In this document: positions 9,358 through 21,647 of the stretch, in pieces
Numbering within the stretch: position 1 is the first letter of the stretch
Layout: every line of letters starts with the position of its first letter
NCBI GenBank assembly: GCA_002104985.1
Contig: MCGO01000025.1
Span: 1 to 64,000 of the forward strand
From: Rhizoclosmatium globosum
Taxonomy: Eukaryota > Chytridiomycota > Chytridiomycetes > Chytridiales > Chytriomycetaceae
DNA length: 64,000 nt
Direction of reading: 5' to 3'
Made by a program: the position numbers and the translations under genes
The notes under the pieces: model-generated
What the model was told of the DNA's origin: nothing
Seen by the model: only the letters and a program-made list of their open reading frames with translations
Databases searched by the model: none

Positions 9358-12300
9358 ATGGACTCTCAACGACGGAAGAAGTGAGCAACAGCCCACGTCC
9401 AGGACTTTAATCTAACACACTATACTAGAGAGGCAGCCAAAACTGGATCCGCCATTGTCCAAATCCTCGGAAGTGCACTAGATAACCGAGACAAACCAAT
9501 CCCTCCTCCAGAACCAAAACAACAGAAACCAAAAGGACCAATAAAACTACCTACATATGCTGCCCGCGAGATTCTTAAGTCCGCGGAAACTGCCAAACGG
9601 AGATCTGAAGGTGTTGAGAAGCCAGATATCCAACTATCACTTTCAATCAGTTCCGACCTCATGTCTGAACGGCAATCAAACATATCCCTCAAATCTGCAG
9701 CCACACATTCACTAAAACAGCTCCAAAAACTAAAAAGCTCACGGAATAGCGTGAATCGCATAGCTGGAAGGTAAACCACTTCGCAAACCACTCTTTCCGA
9801 AATCTAAACACACACCCCTAAACAAAGATCTCAAGTAAACCCAAACATCCCCAAAATATCCCGCCTCTACCCAGACCACTCCGAGCCCCAAACCCACGAC
9901 GCCACACACAAATCTTCCATCCACCCCAAAAACGATATCAACCAAAGCACAGACCTGTACAGCTACGCCGACCTCATGAATTCAACAGACCTTATGAAAA
10001 CATACGACCCGCAAGATTCCTTCCATTACAGCACAACAAAATCACGCCTTGGAACAGGAAAGAGCTCGAAACGGTCTCCCGTCCCGTCAGGAAAACGCGA
10101 ACACTCACCAACACGAATCACAATGGAAGCTAAGGACCTTCTTAAGCATCCAAACATGTTTTACGCTGGGGCTGGGAAGCATGTTGTTGCGGCGGGGACG
10201 ATTGGGGTGCAGGGTGTTGAGGATGGGTTTGAGGTTGAGGACGGGGATGGGGATGTTGGTGTTGGAGTGAGTCGACAGGGGGTGTTGAGGAGGCCTGTTT
10301 CGTCGGGGTTTTCGCATGCGTCGACGGGGAGGCTTGTGTCGAGGAGTAAATCGAGGTCGCCGGGGAGGTCGGCGGGTGGTGGTGGGCATTCGAGGTCTGT
10401 TGATGCGGATATGGCGTTGTTTTGTCAGAAGTTGGAGTCGGATCCTAGGGGGCCTGCTGTTTATTCTGCGGGGAAGGTGAGGCAGGTGTCGACTCATTCT
10501 GTGAGGCAGCAGATGTCGAAGCAGAGTAGTATGATGACTGCGTCTGCGGCGGAGAGTCAGGCTGGGAATACCACGGATAAAGATTCAAGGTAGGCGATTT
10601 GATATCAGTTCTTTTGCTTGCCATCATATTGATGAGACAATGGTAGTTGGTTTGGAGATGATGATCAGAACGATGTTGAAAGTGAGGAACCAGTTCAAGA
10701 TTTTGTGATTCGAGAGGAAGATGAAGATGAGTTTGAAGAAGAAAACGAAGAGTACGAAGAACAAGAAGAAACGGGGGAACTCGAAGGATACACTCCCAAC
10801 GTGAATATTATTGTGGATGATGCAGATGCTGAACCAGAGCCTGAACCTGAGCCCGAACCTGAAATGTTCAAAACAATGGAAGATGTGGACGACATTATGC
10901 GAAAGTACGATTTGATTTGGCGCCATCGTGCGAAGCGTTTAAGAGGTGCCCCTGCAACACCTCCAAGCATGGTTCCTAGCATCGCAAACCTCGTGGAACA
11001 CAAAGAGTTGAAAGAAGAAATTGAAGCAGATATAGTGGAACTGCCGGAACCATTAGGTAAAGTAACAGTGACAACTTTCACTTCATCACCTGACCCTTTT
11101 ATTTCTTCAGCCGATTCCTCTGAATCCATTTCAACAAACGCGAAAAGAAAATCATCGGGAGCATCCAAGAGATCTGGCAAATCATCTGGGTCCTCGCGAA
11201 CACCGAGGAGCACAGTATCATTCAGAGAAGATTCAATTAAAGATTCGAGACCAGCGACAGCATCTGGAAGTGGTACTGGCACAGGAGAAGGAAGTCGCGT
11301 AAGCAGTGGATATAAACGTAGTTCGATCGCAATGGAAGATATTCCTGTGCAACCACAACTCGAAATTGAAAATTTAGACGATGCCATGGAAACTTCGTCA
11401 ACAGGTGAATCCAGTGTTATCATTGCTCATTTAGCTAAAGATTCACAAAACAGACAGTTCGGATAATTTTAGCCGTCACAGTATGGTAATTACGTCACTT
11501 AATCACTTGGCTGAAAACAAGCGTCGAAAGTCGCTTTACGAGTCTAATCAGTCGAACCGAGCTGGAAGCCGTTCCCGACGACCCACCATGAATCCTAGTG
11601 CTACTGATATCCAAATTCCTGTTCCCACATCAACAAACGACACCATGGAAGGTGATGATGTCGCAGATGACCAAGAAATGGAGGGTGCAGAAGCTGAGAC
11701 GAACGAAGCAGATGTTCCATTTCCTCAATTTGCACAAATGAATGTCCCAAACGTCTATGCTCACTCATTTACTCGTCCACCATCAGAAAATCCACCTCGA
11801 AGCACAAAGTTGACTCAAGTACCGATGTTGGGTGGCCCAACGCCAGTTGTCCTGGAAGACTGGTATCTTGATGACAACGCATTTTCAAAGGAATCAAAGA
11901 ACAAAGCTACTTGGGATCAAATAGTGGAGGATCGTGGACCGCCTGTTCTCATTGTGCCCCCCAAGCCGCCGATTCCCGGGTTGAAACCACATCCATCGCA
12001 TCACCATACACACTTTCCAGAGTATTTGGAAGATCAGCATCAAAAGGATTTGGCGTTTAACTGTAACCCACAATCGCCACCTCGGTTTACGGAAGTCGTA
12101 GCTGCTGAAAATTCTTTGAAAGCCTCGAATCGTCCTCGATATGCGGCTCCTGCAACGATTTTTGGAAGTTCGTTTCTCAAACCTGAGGAGAAATCTGATT
12201 TGAAGGACACTTTGAAACTAGACGCTACAGAAGTTGAGGACAGTGATTCCCCGACTGTATCACTTCAAATCAAGGGAAAATCAGTTCATATTGTTCCGCT

Positions 12301-15300
12301 TGAAATCGGGGCAGCTTCTGTTGGTCTTGGTTTGAGTTGGTCACCTGCGCCACCCAAAATGTCCCTTCCGCTGAAGGTCTATCAACACCAACATTCAGTT
12401 CCGGAGACACCAAGAACGCTTTCACGACAGGTATCTTGCCTATTACAGTTTTTTTATACTTACACTTCTTTTTCAAGTCAAAGAGGCTTGTTGAGACACC
12501 AATAGACTTGGTCAGAGGTAGACCAACTGTTGTCAAAGAAGAAGAAGAAAAGGCGACAGTTCCAGACGAGGAATTGAATTATTCGGACATGCTTGCGACC
12601 GAAGACGTTCCGTCTGTTACTAAGCCCATTCGGCTTCGATCAAAAACACCCTTAGTTGGAGTTCCGATCGAGGAATCTACGCTTGAATCTATGCTGGTTA
12701 ATGAGGAAGAGTGGGTTAAGACAGATTCAGTCGTTATTCCAGAAGTTACTATGGAGCCATCTGATGAGTCAAACTTGGAGGTCCCTCTTTCGTTTCCTGA
12801 GAAGCTTGGATCACCGGGTAACGCAATTATAACAGATGTGATTGAAGAAGAGGAGACTGTTGAACCAGCAGAGGCTGGGGTAATAGCAAATCAGCAAGAA
12901 GTTATTTCTGCGTCAGTTGTTCAACCTGCAGCAGTACCAGAAGTGGAAGCATTGCCGACAAAGCCTGAGAACACTTCAGCTAAAACAGAAGAAGGCCCCA
13001 ATTCAGAACCTCCGCTTCCAAAAAAGATCCGACACTCTTTGTCTGACACGGAAGCTTCAACCAAAAAAGGAGAATCCACAACAGTTGGACGAAAACGAGT
13101 TCAATCACATCAACCAGTTACTAAGCTGAGGAAGAAGGTACCAGTCCTTCCACCTCTACCCAAGAAAAAGGCGAAAAAGGTTTCACGAATTGTTAGTACC
13201 TCATCGTCAGGCTCAGCGGAATCGACAACTCAGCCTCTAGCAGACATGGGATCAACGATGAGTCTGCAGGGAAAGAATTATAGCAGAGCTTCTTCTGCAG
13301 GATTCACTTCCGAAGACCCAATCGCTTTCTACAAAAAGCGAAGAATGTCGCAGACAAATCAGAGTGTTGCAACGATTCTATCATACAACAGCCTTGATCG
13401 AACAGAGAGCTCGTATGATATGTCGCTACGCAGCATGAATGCTAGCACTTTCTCGATTGCTGGAAAACGCGATACGCCACACCATAAAGAGAAAACTCTG
13501 TATACAGAGCCAGTTGGACCTGACTGGTATGAACTCATTCACAACAACGAAAAGCGTGAAAAACTCTTTTCGCCGGCGGAGCGTGCAAAGTATCCTACAC
13601 TTACTGACCCAGGTCCACCTGAAGAGCTTGCCTCTTTAGAAGGAGATGTTTGCATGGATCCAATCAGTGAAATCGATAAATTGACGTCGCTGATTTTGTC
13701 AAGCAATCTTCCCATTCCTGCTTTTTTGCGTCGACGAGGTATTCTCTTTGGACGAGTTGGAAGGTATGATGAAGCAATGACGGACTTGATGAAAGCCGTA
13801 CAGTTTGGTGAGATGGCTTAATCAAGGAATCTATCTTCGCTAACAATAGGTAGATCCTTTCCACTCTGATGCTCTTTGGCAACGACACCAGCTGTATCTG
13901 CGATTGGGTGACACAGATCGTGCTCTGAAGGACCTCGACGCGATTACGGACACTAATAAGGGACACTATGGGGCCTTTCTGGCAAAAGCGAGAATATATG
14001 AGGAGTTAACGGTAGTGACGCATTGTGTTTGAATTCAACTTAACCAACAGTTTCCAGGCTGAAGAAAGGAGTTCTGGATTACCATTGGAGCCTGCTACAC
14101 TAGCTTTAATCAAGATGGCCATTGTGAACTTTTCTCAACTGATTCGTCTCAAACCAGATGATGCGGAGGGATATTACCATCGAGCCTGCCTATTTGAAGC
14201 CGAAAATGTTTGATTTCTTGACGTTCTTGTTTAGTTTTAACTCCAATACAGGAAATGGTTTACGCCAATGAGGACTTCAGGATGGTTCGACAACTAGATC
14301 CAGCAAACGAACATGCGATACATAACTTAGCTGTGTACTCTTTCCAACGACAGCTGTGGGAAGACGGAATCATGGCATTCACAAAGCTTATAAAATTAAA
14401 TCCGGAAAACGGACAAGCGTACTTGTATCGAGGACGTGCGAATGCATACTTGGCCAAATGGGACGAAGCTTTGAGGGACTTGACTTTGGCGATTCAACTC
14501 GCACCCGATCGAGCAGATGTCTTCTTTTTTAGAGGATGTTTGCTTCGAGAGAGGAATAAGCGAAAAGCGATCGAAGACTTAAGCGTCAGTGTGTTGCTTG
14601 ACGATGGGCCAACTAACTCAGAAGCGTTTTTTCAACGAGGTTTAAAACGCCCCACAATATCACTCGAGTCGACGCTAACAATATCTTTGCAGCTATGCTT
14701 TATTACAAGCTTAAAAAGTATGAACTCGCGATTATAGACTACACCACAGTTGTCGAATTAGACCAAACCAAAGCGACAGCTTGGTTAAATCTAGGAATTC
14801 TTTATATGCGGTTCTTCAATGATTACTTCAGAGCCTTAGATTGCTTTGATAAAGCCATTTTCCACGGTATGTAAATTTTTTGGGTATAATACGCTGACGT
14901 CGATTAGATCCAATCCAAATCAAAGCATTCTTATGCCGCGGAGATCTACTTCAGATTCTGGATACGGAGTTTAACGACGAATTTGCTCAGATGGCTGGAA
15001 CAAAGAAGAAATCTAAGGCAAATGGAGAATCGGCTCTCAGCTACTTGGATCGTGCCATTCGTGATTATTCGAAAGCAATGCATTTATGTCCCAGTGACTA
15101 TTTGCTCTACTTGTATCGAGGAAGACTTCTGCTAAAACAAGGGTTAGTACTTCATTTTCGGACATACACTAAATAAATGCCACTTTATCAGAAAAATGAA
15201 AGACGCCACATACGACTTCTATGCTGCCTTTGAGTTGAATCCTGGAATCGCCCAAACGTTTATGCAGAGAGCACTAGTGTTGTCCTTCCAGCGTAAATAT

Positions 15301-17518
15301 CAACAAATCATCAACGAATTCAACGAAAAAGTCAAACGAGAAAGAATCGAAGACCCGTCATTGTATGTTCTTGTCGGTAGGTCACCAACCAAATATGGCT
15401 CGATAAATTGACACTTTCGAAACACTCAGCAAAAGCTCGAATCAAGGTTGGCGACAACGAAGGTATGATAATTACATTGATTCACAGGCCATATAACCTG
15501 ACAATAACTCCAGGTGCAATCAAGGATTTGGCAAAAGCGCTCGAATTCAGCAGAATCAAAGACCCTCAAATCTACCTTCAAAAAGGAATTTGCTTCGAAA
15601 ACATCAAAGACTACACGAACGCCTCCGCTGAATTCACAAAATGTATATCTCTGGAGCCGTCGTTTGCGAAGGTGGGCGAGCTGTCAGTAGCACAATATAT
15701 TTAAATGACGACGATAGGCTTACTATCATCGCGGTGTTTGTAAATTACACGAGGGAAACCCCAAAGGCGCAGCAGATTTAGATATGGCAATCAAACTAGA
15801 TCCCAAATTCTTCGACGCATACCTTTCTCGAGGATCTTACAATCAATCCAAGGGCAATTATGCAGAAGGCATTGAAGATTGTAACGCGGCGTTGAAGCTC
15901 GAGCCGACAAGTATCCGGGCCCATTTGCTGCGAGGTGCTTGTAATTGTAAACTCCATCAGTACGGTATGGCTATCGTTGATTTTTCGAAGGCGATTCACT
16001 TGGATAAGGTTAGTTTCACTGATAAGTAGTGATGTCCAACAACAGTTCTCATAGGCTTGCAATGCCGCTTTTTACAATCGAGCTGTCACGTACCAGTTAC
16101 TTGAAGACTATAAGAACGCAATCAAAGACTACAGCATTGTTTTACTTCTTGTTGATGACTCGGTATGATAACACAGTGATCATGAGTGATACTAAACCAG
16201 AGCAATTGTAGAATGCATATCGAAACCGTGGACTCATATACTGGAAGCAAGGAGACGCCGAGAATGCTCTCTTGGATTTATATGCGGCACGCGATAACTT
16301 CCCTGGAGACGCCAGACTTCACGGGCTTCTTGCGCTGTGTCTACAGAAAGTTGGACGAACTGACGAATCTCTTGAGGCGTTCACATCGGTATGTACACTG
16401 ACGCAATAATCAATTCAGCCAGCTAAGAAGCTTTTAGTCAATCCGCGTCAATAAAACGCTTATCGAGGCATATCTTGGTCGAGGAAACGTATATTCTTCA
16501 ATTGGACAATGCAAAGCAGCAAAGTAAGTTTCAGCTTCAGCTTAAAATTTTCTTATTGATCCAATGTTCTTAGGCGCGACTATTCGCGAGTCATTCATAT
16601 GTATCCGACTTGTACAGAAGCCTATGTCAATCTGGCCTACACACTCCAAATGGAAGGACGTTACCAAAAAGTATGTCCTTTTAACAATTTTTTCATTCTT
16701 TAAGTATTGGACAGTCTTGGGACTTTTTCACAATGGCGATTGCTATAAATCCATCGTGTACGTCTGCATTAGAGGGACGATCAGTCGTAAACCACACTAT
16801 GAGAAACTACTTTGGGGCTTTGATGGATATAACTAAAGCCATAGTTTGTAATATTTTTTCTCGTTTTTAGTACTTATTCGTATTCCAGGAAATCACGCCG
16901 AATAGTGCAGAGTTGCACACAAATCGGGCTGTAATATACTCTTCCATGAATGACCGTGTTAAAGCCTTGTCTGACAACAAACTCGCAATCAAGATTGACC
17001 CTCAATATGCGCTGGCATATTTTAATACGGCAAATCTTTACTTTGCTCAATCGCGTTGGGAGATAGCTTTAGATTACTATAACAAAGCTCTGGAGCTTGA
17101 GCCGAAAGATGAAGCAGCGATTCTTAATAGAGGCATCACTCGTGCTCAATTAAATGGTGAGAGCAAAGTATGATTTCTTTATCCTAAAGCCATTTTACCT
17201 TATAAAGATTATTCTGGAGCTTTGGATGACCTCAATACTGCCACTATTTTGAATCCACAGTGTGTTGAAGTGTATTTCAATCGTGCTCAGTTATTCCAAA
17301 AGCTCAAAAGATATGAAGAAGCCGACGCAGACTATTCGATGGTCCTTAAACTTTCTCCATATGATGACTCAGCCTATAAACAGCGTGGTGATGTGTAAGC
17401 ATCTATTTTGAAGTTCAATCTTAATTCTCGCTGACTTAATCCAAATAGACGTGGAAAACAAGGAAAAGTATTTGATTCAATGGTCGATTATGCCCGAGAT
17501 ATCATTAATGTTGTTTAG
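9358..17518 (+). CDS. TTC6: Giant TPR protein, TTC6-like (2,361 aa, 23 exons)
   Basis: Exons: 9358-9380, 9429-9770, 9828-10589, 10647-11404, 11454-12430, 12478-13807, 13854-14011, 14058-14207, 14252-14639, 14693-14866, 14908-15142, 15192-15376, 15430-15462, 15514-15671, 15718-16008, 16055-16162, 16212-16388, 16438-16523, 16574-16670, 16715-16843, 16889-17156, 17208-17394, 17449-17518. All phases close to an open frame of 2,362 codons. Residues 1 to about 1350 are low-complexity, acidic and Ser-rich; about 1350 to 2350 are a continuous run of more than 20 tetratricopeptide repeats (for example YFNTANLYFAQSRWEIALDY, AYLSRGSYNQSKGNYAEGIE). The layout, a long disordered head with a TPR solenoid tail, resembles animal TTC6, a protein linked to ciliated cells; orthology is inferred. 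The first 23-nt exon is the least certain. A role in the zoospore flagellum is plausible. Confidence 0.8.
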
Positions 17519-17602
17519 TTTGAATTGAATAAAGGGAGTTTGAATCCCGCCATTAGACTCCAAAGAAACCCGCTAAACGGAACCCATCAACCAAACTGCA
17601 TC

Positions 17603-19356
17603 ATGCCTGTGGAAGGACCCAAATCTGCCCATCTTCCAACGCCAGCTACATCAGTATCAAGGTCATTTGCAGGCCATCACGATCGACAATCGCGTTCCAC
17701 TTGGAATCAGACTTGGCGTAGTCAGCCAGCATCCACCATGCATTTCCAACGACCACCAAACGACGTCTATTCCCTCAAATTGCGAATATGTTTTTGTCTC
17801 TTCTGGGCAAAGTCGCTCTTAGCAGCCACTCTCTTCCTTTCGTGCATGTTCTTTTATTCGTGGAAAGTGTACAGCCTTCACATTGCTGCCATTCGACCGT
17901 CTCCACCTCAACCTGAAACAAATATAACAATTGTTGATCCAAAGACTGGACACGTTCGTCAAAGGTGCGCCCAGTCAACTTTGTCTTTGGTGGGACGATT
18001 TGAACTCATTTTTGGATAGCTGTTTCTTCAATGCAAGTGCAGGCTTTGCTCGAGTCCAACCGCAGATTAAACATTCGATGGTGATTGGATTCAGTCTCGA
18101 TTGGAGCTATGAAACCCCAACTGCCCTGCGAAATAAGTTGGATGGCCATTCGCCCTTGATTTTGTAAGGCTTCCTTCAACAATGGTTTCATGCTAAACCT
18201 TGGTGCAATAGTAATGCATTTATGGGTTTCGATGCCAACATAACAGAACCATATGACCGCAATATGTTGAACTGGTATGGATCGGAAGTTGGTCGCGTCC
18301 AAGGGATTTTGGAAGTGACTATGATGCCGATGGCCCAAAGTTCGTCATTATATACTGACAGTATGTATGATCAGCTTGGAAAAGATCTCGCCTCCATCAA
18401 CAGCAAATACAAGACACCTGTCCTGCTCCGTTTTGGGCATGAGATGAATGTGCGAATATCCCTTTTTTAAATCCAGCCTACTTATTACTAAGTTCAGGGA
18501 GATTGGACAGTGTACGGAAACAAGCCAACTGATTTCATCAAGAGTTTTCGACGAATGGCCAAATATGTCAGAAAGTATACCAACATGACAGCCATGGTAT
18601 GGGGCCCAAACATTGGAATAACGTATCCCTTCAATGGTGGTGGAATGAGCGAATCGCCAACTTCTGGTCCTGATTTCCTTCTCCTCGATACAAACCATGA
18701 TGGAAAGATAAACTCTCTGGACGATCCTTACACACCATTTTATCCAGGAGATGATGTTGTAGACTGGGTCGCCCTCTCCTTGTATTAGTATGTACTTAAC
18801 TTCGAATACATTTCTCCACCTAACACCTCAAAATTTTAGTTACCCATTTGATGACTGTCGCAACTGCCCAGTTCCAAACACTTATTTTGTGGACTATTTG
18901 ACAGGGAGTGGTCCCACAACAACACAAGTACTTGATCCGCAACTTGTCACGGATATGCATGTTTATCAGCGCGTTCATGATTTCTATCACATGTTTTGCA
19001 CTCCACAAACTCACAATAAGCCTATGCTCTTGCCGGAAACAGGATCTCCGTTTATACCACAATATGTAAACGGCAGTGATCCGTCACAATGGAGTGAATC
19101 CCAAATCAAAATGGGTTGGTGGAATCAGGTGCTGAATGCGACAATATTGGATCAGTTTCCAAACTTGATCGCAGCCGTAAACTTTGAAGAAGCGAAAGAG
19201 CTCGGAGGTGTGCTGCGTGATTGGCGACTGACAAACACATCAGCTCCCTTGAAAGCGACGCAGAATCTCCTTTCAAACTTTGGAAGCAACTTGCACCAAT
19301 CTACTGACTTTGAATACGGCTGCGATGGAAGTGTCAAACTAAAGTCTCCCTCCTGA
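17603..19356 (+). CDS. GH26-like endo-mannanase, membrane-anchored (516 aa)
   Basis: Five exons: 17603-17964, 18020-18163, 18212-18449, 18498-18787, 18840-19356, all in phase. A hydrophobic segment near residues 60-85 (FWAKSLLAATLFLSCMFFYS) follows a basic cytosolic head, so the enzyme is probably a type II membrane protein or is released by cleavage. The GH26 acid/base motif appears across an intron as RFGHEMNGDW (Glu near 246), and the nucleophile as LLPETGSPF (Glu near 409). The residues WGPN and the Asp-rich loop DTNHDGKINSLDD (EF-hand-like, possible Ca site) are notable. Expected reaction: hydrolysis of beta-1,4-mannan or a related glucan. The start could also be the ATG at 17738, which has a better context. 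Confidence 0.8.
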
Positions 19357-19439
19357 CCTGGAATTATTTATGTTGTATTTATTATGAGGCATTGAAAATA
19401 ACGATTTAAAACCATTTGTTATCTTACGATAAAGAGGAA

Positions 19440-20982
19440 TTAACATTTAATGCCACAAATTGCTTTAACTTCTTTGACGCAAGTGGAGTCCCACGTGACA
19501 ACACCACAATAGGCATCTTTCGCAACAATCAATGCAACGCATGGATCACAAGCAGCTTTTAGATACGGTCCAATAACGCATTTATCATGAGCGCATGTAA
19601 CTTTAGTGGTAACTGGTGAAGTAGACGGAGGAACGCTAGTGGTTTTGGGGACAGTTGTTGCCTTTGTTGTTGGGGATGGGGGAACGCTGGTGCTTTTGTT
19701 GACAATTGCTGAAGAAGTTTTTGTGGGTGCACTTGGTGATGGAACAATTGTTGTCGAAGGTTTGGCGGTGTGACAGACGGCACTGATGGTACAGGAACAG
19801 CACTCCCAGGGTGAATAGCTTGAGCAAATCCCACGCGCTTGTTTGTAACGTCAAATACAGTGTATGCAGCTCTCAGAAAAACATCGCCGAAGATATAATC
19901 CGGATTAGCGCCTCCACCGACAATACCACTGACACAGGAACCCCCGTTCTGAAAAACGTATTGCTTCGGAGTTACGACGATGGTTGAGTTTCCAATGTTT
20001 ACGGTGATACTTGGACCAGTCAAGCTGCAAGATATTGGTGAAAACCCTTGACTATTCGCAGCAGAAGCGCCGATGGCTGCATTGAGCTTTGCAGCTACTG
20101 CAGTGGGTACAATCATTAATGTCGTTCCTGTGTCGGCGATAGCACTGCTTCCGGTCATAGGAATAGAAACTCCATTAATGACAAACGAACCCCCAACTAC
20201 ACTGAATTGCCAGTAAGCCAGAGTCGTCAATGGCACTGAAAAGAAGTGTTAATTTTCAATCATAACTTCAATAAAAGCAAAAAACAAACCCCATTGAACC
20301 GCTCCCACGTATTTTGTTGTATCAACGCCATTGATTGTAAGCTCACCGGTGTCCTTGTCTGCATAGTTTGAAAAATAGAAGGCAAAGCCACCAATACCAG
20401 CTGCCCCAATAAAATTTCCCTTCGCTGTATTGAAGTCAATGGAGTTCAACAGAGAAAATCCAAGCCCCCATAATCCGTCAAATGGACCTGTCATTCCTGA
20501 TTCACTAGTCGTAACTCCAAAGTCAAGTGTTGCAGTTACACCGCCAAGAGTGACTGGCCCGTGATAAATGATTCCTGAAATCTTGGAGCCGTCACCGTAT
20601 GCGTCAGAAAACGTCTTGCCCGTGTTTGAAAGAGTCGAGTCTGCAATGTTGACAGAAGGGCCGCTGGTACAAGAAGAATCAGCGACTTGCACGCTGGACC
20701 ACGAAGCCAAATATCAGAAGAACCCGTATCCAAATCAACATTGAAGACTTGGTTATTTCCAATTGTGACTTGAGCGGTGTAAAGAGCGTTTTGCCAGTTA
20801 ACAAGTGACGTTGAACGGTGGTCCTTCAAACCCTTGATACCGAGCTTGTGTCGCGTGTTTGCGATCTTGAGGTAATCTAAAGCAGTTAGGTTTTCACCTT
20901 TACGCTGGATTGGTATTGTTATTTGGGCTTCGGTGACGGACGCACTCGTAATCAAGAGTGCAAGCAGACCTAGAAGTTGCAT
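19440..20982 (-). CDS. Secreted A1 aspartic protease with Cys-rich C-terminal module; two frame breaks
   Basis: Exons 20982..20290 and 20235..19440. A signal peptide (MQLLGLLALLITSASVTEAQ) precedes a pepsin-fold protease with both catalytic motifs, DTGSSDIW and ADTGTTLM. After the protease come a Ser/Thr/Pro linker and a Cys-rich end (CAHDKC, CDPCVAL, DAYCGVVTWD, CGIKC) with eight cysteines. Two places need one extra base to stay in frame: near 20690-20705, just after the first active site, and near 19755-19770, before the linker. Both shifts have the same sign, and with both compensated the frame totals 497 codons. This fits either two single-base deletions in the assembly or a recently decayed gene. 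The Cys-rich end could bind a carbohydrate or protein surface. Confidence 0.75.
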
Positions 20983-21647
20983 TTTGTGAAGTTTGATGTT
21001 GTTCAGACGAGATGCGTTTCCGGCAATTTATGAAAGAGTGAAACAAAGGGCGATTGAACAAGAATGGATCGAAACAAGAGAGACAATAGCGGAGACAAGA
21101 GGGGTATTGTCCTGCCATACAATGCCACAATATGGAGGATATTTGAAATACCGATTAATGTTCCTATCATGAAATCTCACACGTGAAACAATATGCTCGA
21201 ATCCATTTTTAATATTTCGTGATTTCTGTTTGCTTAAACAAGAACAACAAAACAGAATTATGTACCAAAATTGATTTCACCAAGGACACTTAAAACGAGA
21301 TATCAGCATTTGATTCTAGACTCAAAATTCGAATAGTACTTTCTTCACGCAAATAGAGATAGACTGGAAAACATCATGGGAAGTGAGACAGTTCCCATCT
21401 AATGCTCGTTTCTAGTTAGTTGATGATGGGAAACAATGCCTGTTTCGATTGTCGTTCATCGGTTTCTCTTTAAAGGAAAGGATTTATCACGACGAGCCAA
21501 CATCAAACTGGAAACCATGAGATGACACAATGCGAATCTAGCTTTGACCGGAACATTCAATATTTATTGCTTGTAAGAACGTCTGATAGTCTAACTCAAA
21601 ATTTCCAATGAAAGGGAAAGGTAAATCTACATCCAACCAATCCCATT
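20983..21647. other. Intergenic 0.66 kb, no gene seen
   Basis: Promoter side of the protease (a CATAAATT TATA-like run near 21031-21038 on the minus strand) and the 3' flank of the TRP gene. Short frames here are not supported. Confidence 0.6.

Noticed and set aside
10105..10497. Arg/Pro-rich frame on the minus strand
   Set aside because: Antisense shadow of the Gly/Val-rich exon 3 of the TTC6-like gene; composition follows from the complement.
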